The notes under the pieces are model-generated. The model saw only the letters and a list, made by a program, of their open reading frames with translations. It was not told the origin of the DNA and did no database searches. The translations under genes were made by a program, and so were the position numbers. A stretch of DNA of 7,377 bases from the NCBI GenBank assembly GCA_023301395.1, contig JALZUY010000126.1, forward strand, positions 1 to 7,377. The letters are read 5' to 3'. Source of the stretch: Nonlabens sp. GTDB taxonomy: Bacteria; Bacteroidota; Bacteroidia; Flavobacteriales; Flavobacteriaceae. How positions within the stretch are numbered: the first letter of the stretch is position 1; the number at the start of each line of letters is the position of its first letter. Below, piece by piece: positions 5,921 to 7,377 of the stretch.

Positions 5921-6146
5921 CTCTGAGTTGATAAGGTATTGATAAAACACTCAAGTTTATTTTGAGTAATTTAGAATGTTTCTGGGATATTATTTCGCAG
6001 GAACATTCAAAAACTATCTTATAATTAAAAATTCTTTGAACTGTTTTAAACCTTGATACCAATTTCGCATTAAAATTTGTGAAGTTGGTTTTTTCACTTT
6101 GGTCAAAGTCATTACTCAATAAAATTTAATATAGAAAATAATTGTC
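5921..6146. promoter_or_regulatory. AT-rich spacer with inverted repeats before the DUF485-actP unit
   Basis: No gene is supported here. ACTCAA (5949-5954) and TTGAGT (5962-5967) form a small hairpin just after the receptor gene, without a T-run. GAATGTTTCTG (5974-5984) pairs with CAGGAACATTC (5998-6008) over 11 positions including one G-U, with a 13-nt loop. ACTTTG-GT-CAAAGT (6096-6109) is a short operator-like palindrome. A possible -10, TAATAT, lies at 6127-6132 without a good -35. The spacer probably ends the receptor transcript and holds the promoter of the symporter unit. Confidence 0.45.
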
Positions 6147-6455
6147 ATGGATGCGAACCGAATTGGGAAATTACCGTCTTATCGAAAACTCGTTAATCGA
6201 CGGGCTAAAATGATATGGGGGATGAGTTCGGTGCTTGTGATTGTCCTTCTTGTGAATCTCTATTTGATGTCATTTGGCGCCAATCTTGGTGGAACGACAT
6301 TACGGGATGATGGCGTGATTACAGTTGTCGTTGCATATTCTATATTCGTTATATTTTTTGGAGCCCTCGCTGCAGCCTTCTACGTTTGGTGGGCTAACAA
6401 TTATCTCGACCCTCTAATTGCTCAAGTCAAACGCGATATTGAGGGAAAAGCATAA
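6147..6455 (+). CDS. yjcH: DUF485 inner-membrane protein, partner of ActP-type symporter
   Basis: This 102-residue protein belongs to the DUF485 (YjcH) family, small inner-membrane proteins encoded directly upstream of acetate permease in many proteobacteria. Visible features are the family start 'LPSYRKLVNRRAK' (residues 8-20), a first membrane segment about 24-43, a polar loop with Gly-Gly, a second segment about 57-82, and a charged cytoplasmic end (LIAQVKRDIEGKA). Its exact role is not settled in the family. It is thought to assist or modulate the co-encoded symporter. The length matches the family, so the ATG at 6147 fits. No Shine-Dalgarno sequence is visible before it, which is unusual beside the clear sites at the amidase and receptor. 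Its TAA is 2 nt before the symporter ATG, so the two are almost certainly co-transcribed and probably translationally coupled. Confidence 0.87.
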   Translation: MDANRIGKLPSYRKLVNRRAKMIWGMSSVLVIVLLVNLYLMSFGANLGGTTLRDDGVITVVVAYSIFVIFFGALAAAFYVWWANNYLDPLIAQVKRDIEGKA

Positions 6456-6457
6456 CC

Positions 6458-7377
6458 ATGAAAAAATTATTCAGACTCCTAATCCTCCCAGTCGTGTCGA
6501 TGCTAACGGCCCAATTCGCATATGCCGATACAAACAGTGGTGATGTCACTAAGCAAGGCGTCAACGTTATTGCTATCGCCATTTTTCTGATGTTCGTTTT
6601 GTCTACGCTGGCGATCACTTGGTGGGCGGCACGACGAACAAAAAGTCGTGAGGCGTTTTATACGGCTTCGGGCGGTATATCACCTTTGCAAAATGCCTTT
6701 GCAATAGCGGGAGATTTCATGTCTGCCGCTACATTGCTGGGCATTACGGGTTTAATGTATTTCGTCGGATATGATGCATATATATTGAGTTTTGCAATTA
6801 TTATCGGTTGGGCCATTATGCTAATGGTCATTGCAGAGAGATTCAGAAACCTTGGTAAGTTTACATTTGTCGATGTAATATCTTATCGATTGCAAGGTAA
6901 CTCCGTCCGTATTTTAATGGCGTTATGTTCTATTACCGTCATCCTGTTTTATTTGATTGGTCAAATGGTGGGGGCAGGCAAGCTAATCCAACTTTTATTC
7001 GGAATAGATTACAGTTACGCAATCATTACTGTTTCCGTCCTAATGGTTCTCTATGTGACATTTGGGGGTATGCTAGCGACAACTTGGGTGCAGATGATTA
7101 AAGCTGTTTTGCTTTTGGGAGGCGGCGGTTTCATCACATTTGTATTGATGTCCCGATACGGGTTTGATGCAGGAAAACTACTCGAGGCAAGCACCGAAAT
7201 ACATATTAACGGCGCAGCTATTATGCAGCCCGGAGGTTGGCTAAAAAACGATCCTCTAAATGTCCTGACTGTTGGGTTGACGATGACATTCGGGATTATG
7301 GGTTTGCCGCACATTTTAATGCGCTTCTTTACCGTGAAAGATGCGGTAGGCGCCCGTAAATCAGTTGCTTATGCAAC
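6458..7377 (+). CDS. actP: ActP-type cation:acetate/carboxylate symporter, 3' end beyond window
   Basis: The first 306 codons of a sodium:solute symporter family protein are present. The full-length E. coli acetate permease ActP has about 549 residues, so the C-terminal part is missing at the window edge. The start holds a cleavable-looking signal segment ending AYA (residues 21-23), as in ActP. The recognisable blocks are YTASGGISPLQNAFAIAGDFMSAATLLGI (68-96), AERFRNLGKFTFVDVISYRL (126-145), LIGQMVGAGKLIQLLFG (166-182), FGGMLATTWVQMIKAVLLL (202-220) and GLPHILMRFFTVKDA (282-296), all close to my recollection of E. coli ActP. Several membrane helices are evident. It takes up acetate and other short carboxylates with a cation. 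GAGGGA at 6441-6446 is the likely ribosome site, with an 11-nt spacer. Here it could import acids released by the upstream amidase, or simply be housekeeping acetate uptake. Confidence 0.92.
   Translation, partial: MKKLFRLLILPVVSMLTAQFAYADTNSGDVTKQGVNVIAIAIFLMFVLSTLAITWWAARRTKSREAFYTASGGISPLQNAFAIAGDFMSAATLLGITGLMYFVGYDAYILSFAIIIGWAIMLMVIAERFRNLGKFTFVDVISYRLQGNSVRILMALCSITVILFYLIGQMVGAGKLIQLLFGIDYSYAIITVSVLMVLYVTFGGMLATTWVQMIKAVLLLGGGGFITFVLMSRYGFDAGKLLEASTEIHINGAAIMQPGGWLKNDPLNVLTVGLTMTFGIMGLPHILMRFFTVKDAVGARKSVAYA

Noticed and set aside
5753..6119. Minus-strand ORFs of 65 and 78 codons across the receptor end and spacer
   Set aside because: They are in AT-rich DNA, overlap the receptor gene or each other, and have no domain or convincing ribosome site.
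6427..7314. Minus-strand ORFs of 63 and 87 codons inside the symporter gene
   Set aside because: They are antisense to strongly ActP-like coding sequence.

Overview
The window is chromosomal-type DNA from a Gram-negative bacterium, most likely a proteobacterium. It has a TonB-dependent outer-membrane receptor with an N-terminal signal peptide and a TonB box of the EIIVTA type, a lipoprotein signal, and a DUF485/ActP acetate-permease pair. Base composition is moderately AT-rich by eye. I cannot separate Alpha- from Gammaproteobacteria with the sequence alone. There are no tRNAs, rRNAs, CRISPR arrays or recognisable insertion sequences.

Layout: 1-156 is non-coding apart from a possible gene tail ending at 36, and holds a weak terminator-like hairpin. 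157-1248 (minus) encodes an AmiC-like ligand-binding protein without a signal peptide. A 105-bp divergent regulatory region separates it from a MarR-family regulator (1354-1749, plus). The MarR frame is stopped by a TAG just before what looks like its missing C-terminal helix (1750-1833). Then come a lipoprotein amidase of the amidase-signature family (1983-3479), a possible 32-codon ORF tiled exactly between stop and start codons (3481-3579), and a complete TonB-dependent receptor (3581-5920). After a 226-bp AT-rich spacer with two inverted repeats, a second unit encodes a DUF485 membrane protein (6147-6455) and an ActP-type cation:carboxylate symporter (6458 onward, cut by the window end).

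Working model (inference): this is an amide or N-acyl compound scavenging locus. The receptor brings an amide-bearing substrate across the outer membrane, the membrane-anchored amidase hydrolyses it in the envelope, and the ActP-like symporter may import the carboxylate released. The AmiC-like protein would sense a small amide in the cytoplasm. In the classical Pseudomonas amidase operon AmiC works with the antiterminator AmiR. No AmiR gene is visible here, and a MarR-type regulator sits divergently next to the sensor instead. The symporter unit is separated by a spacer, so its membership of the module is less certain than that of the first four genes.
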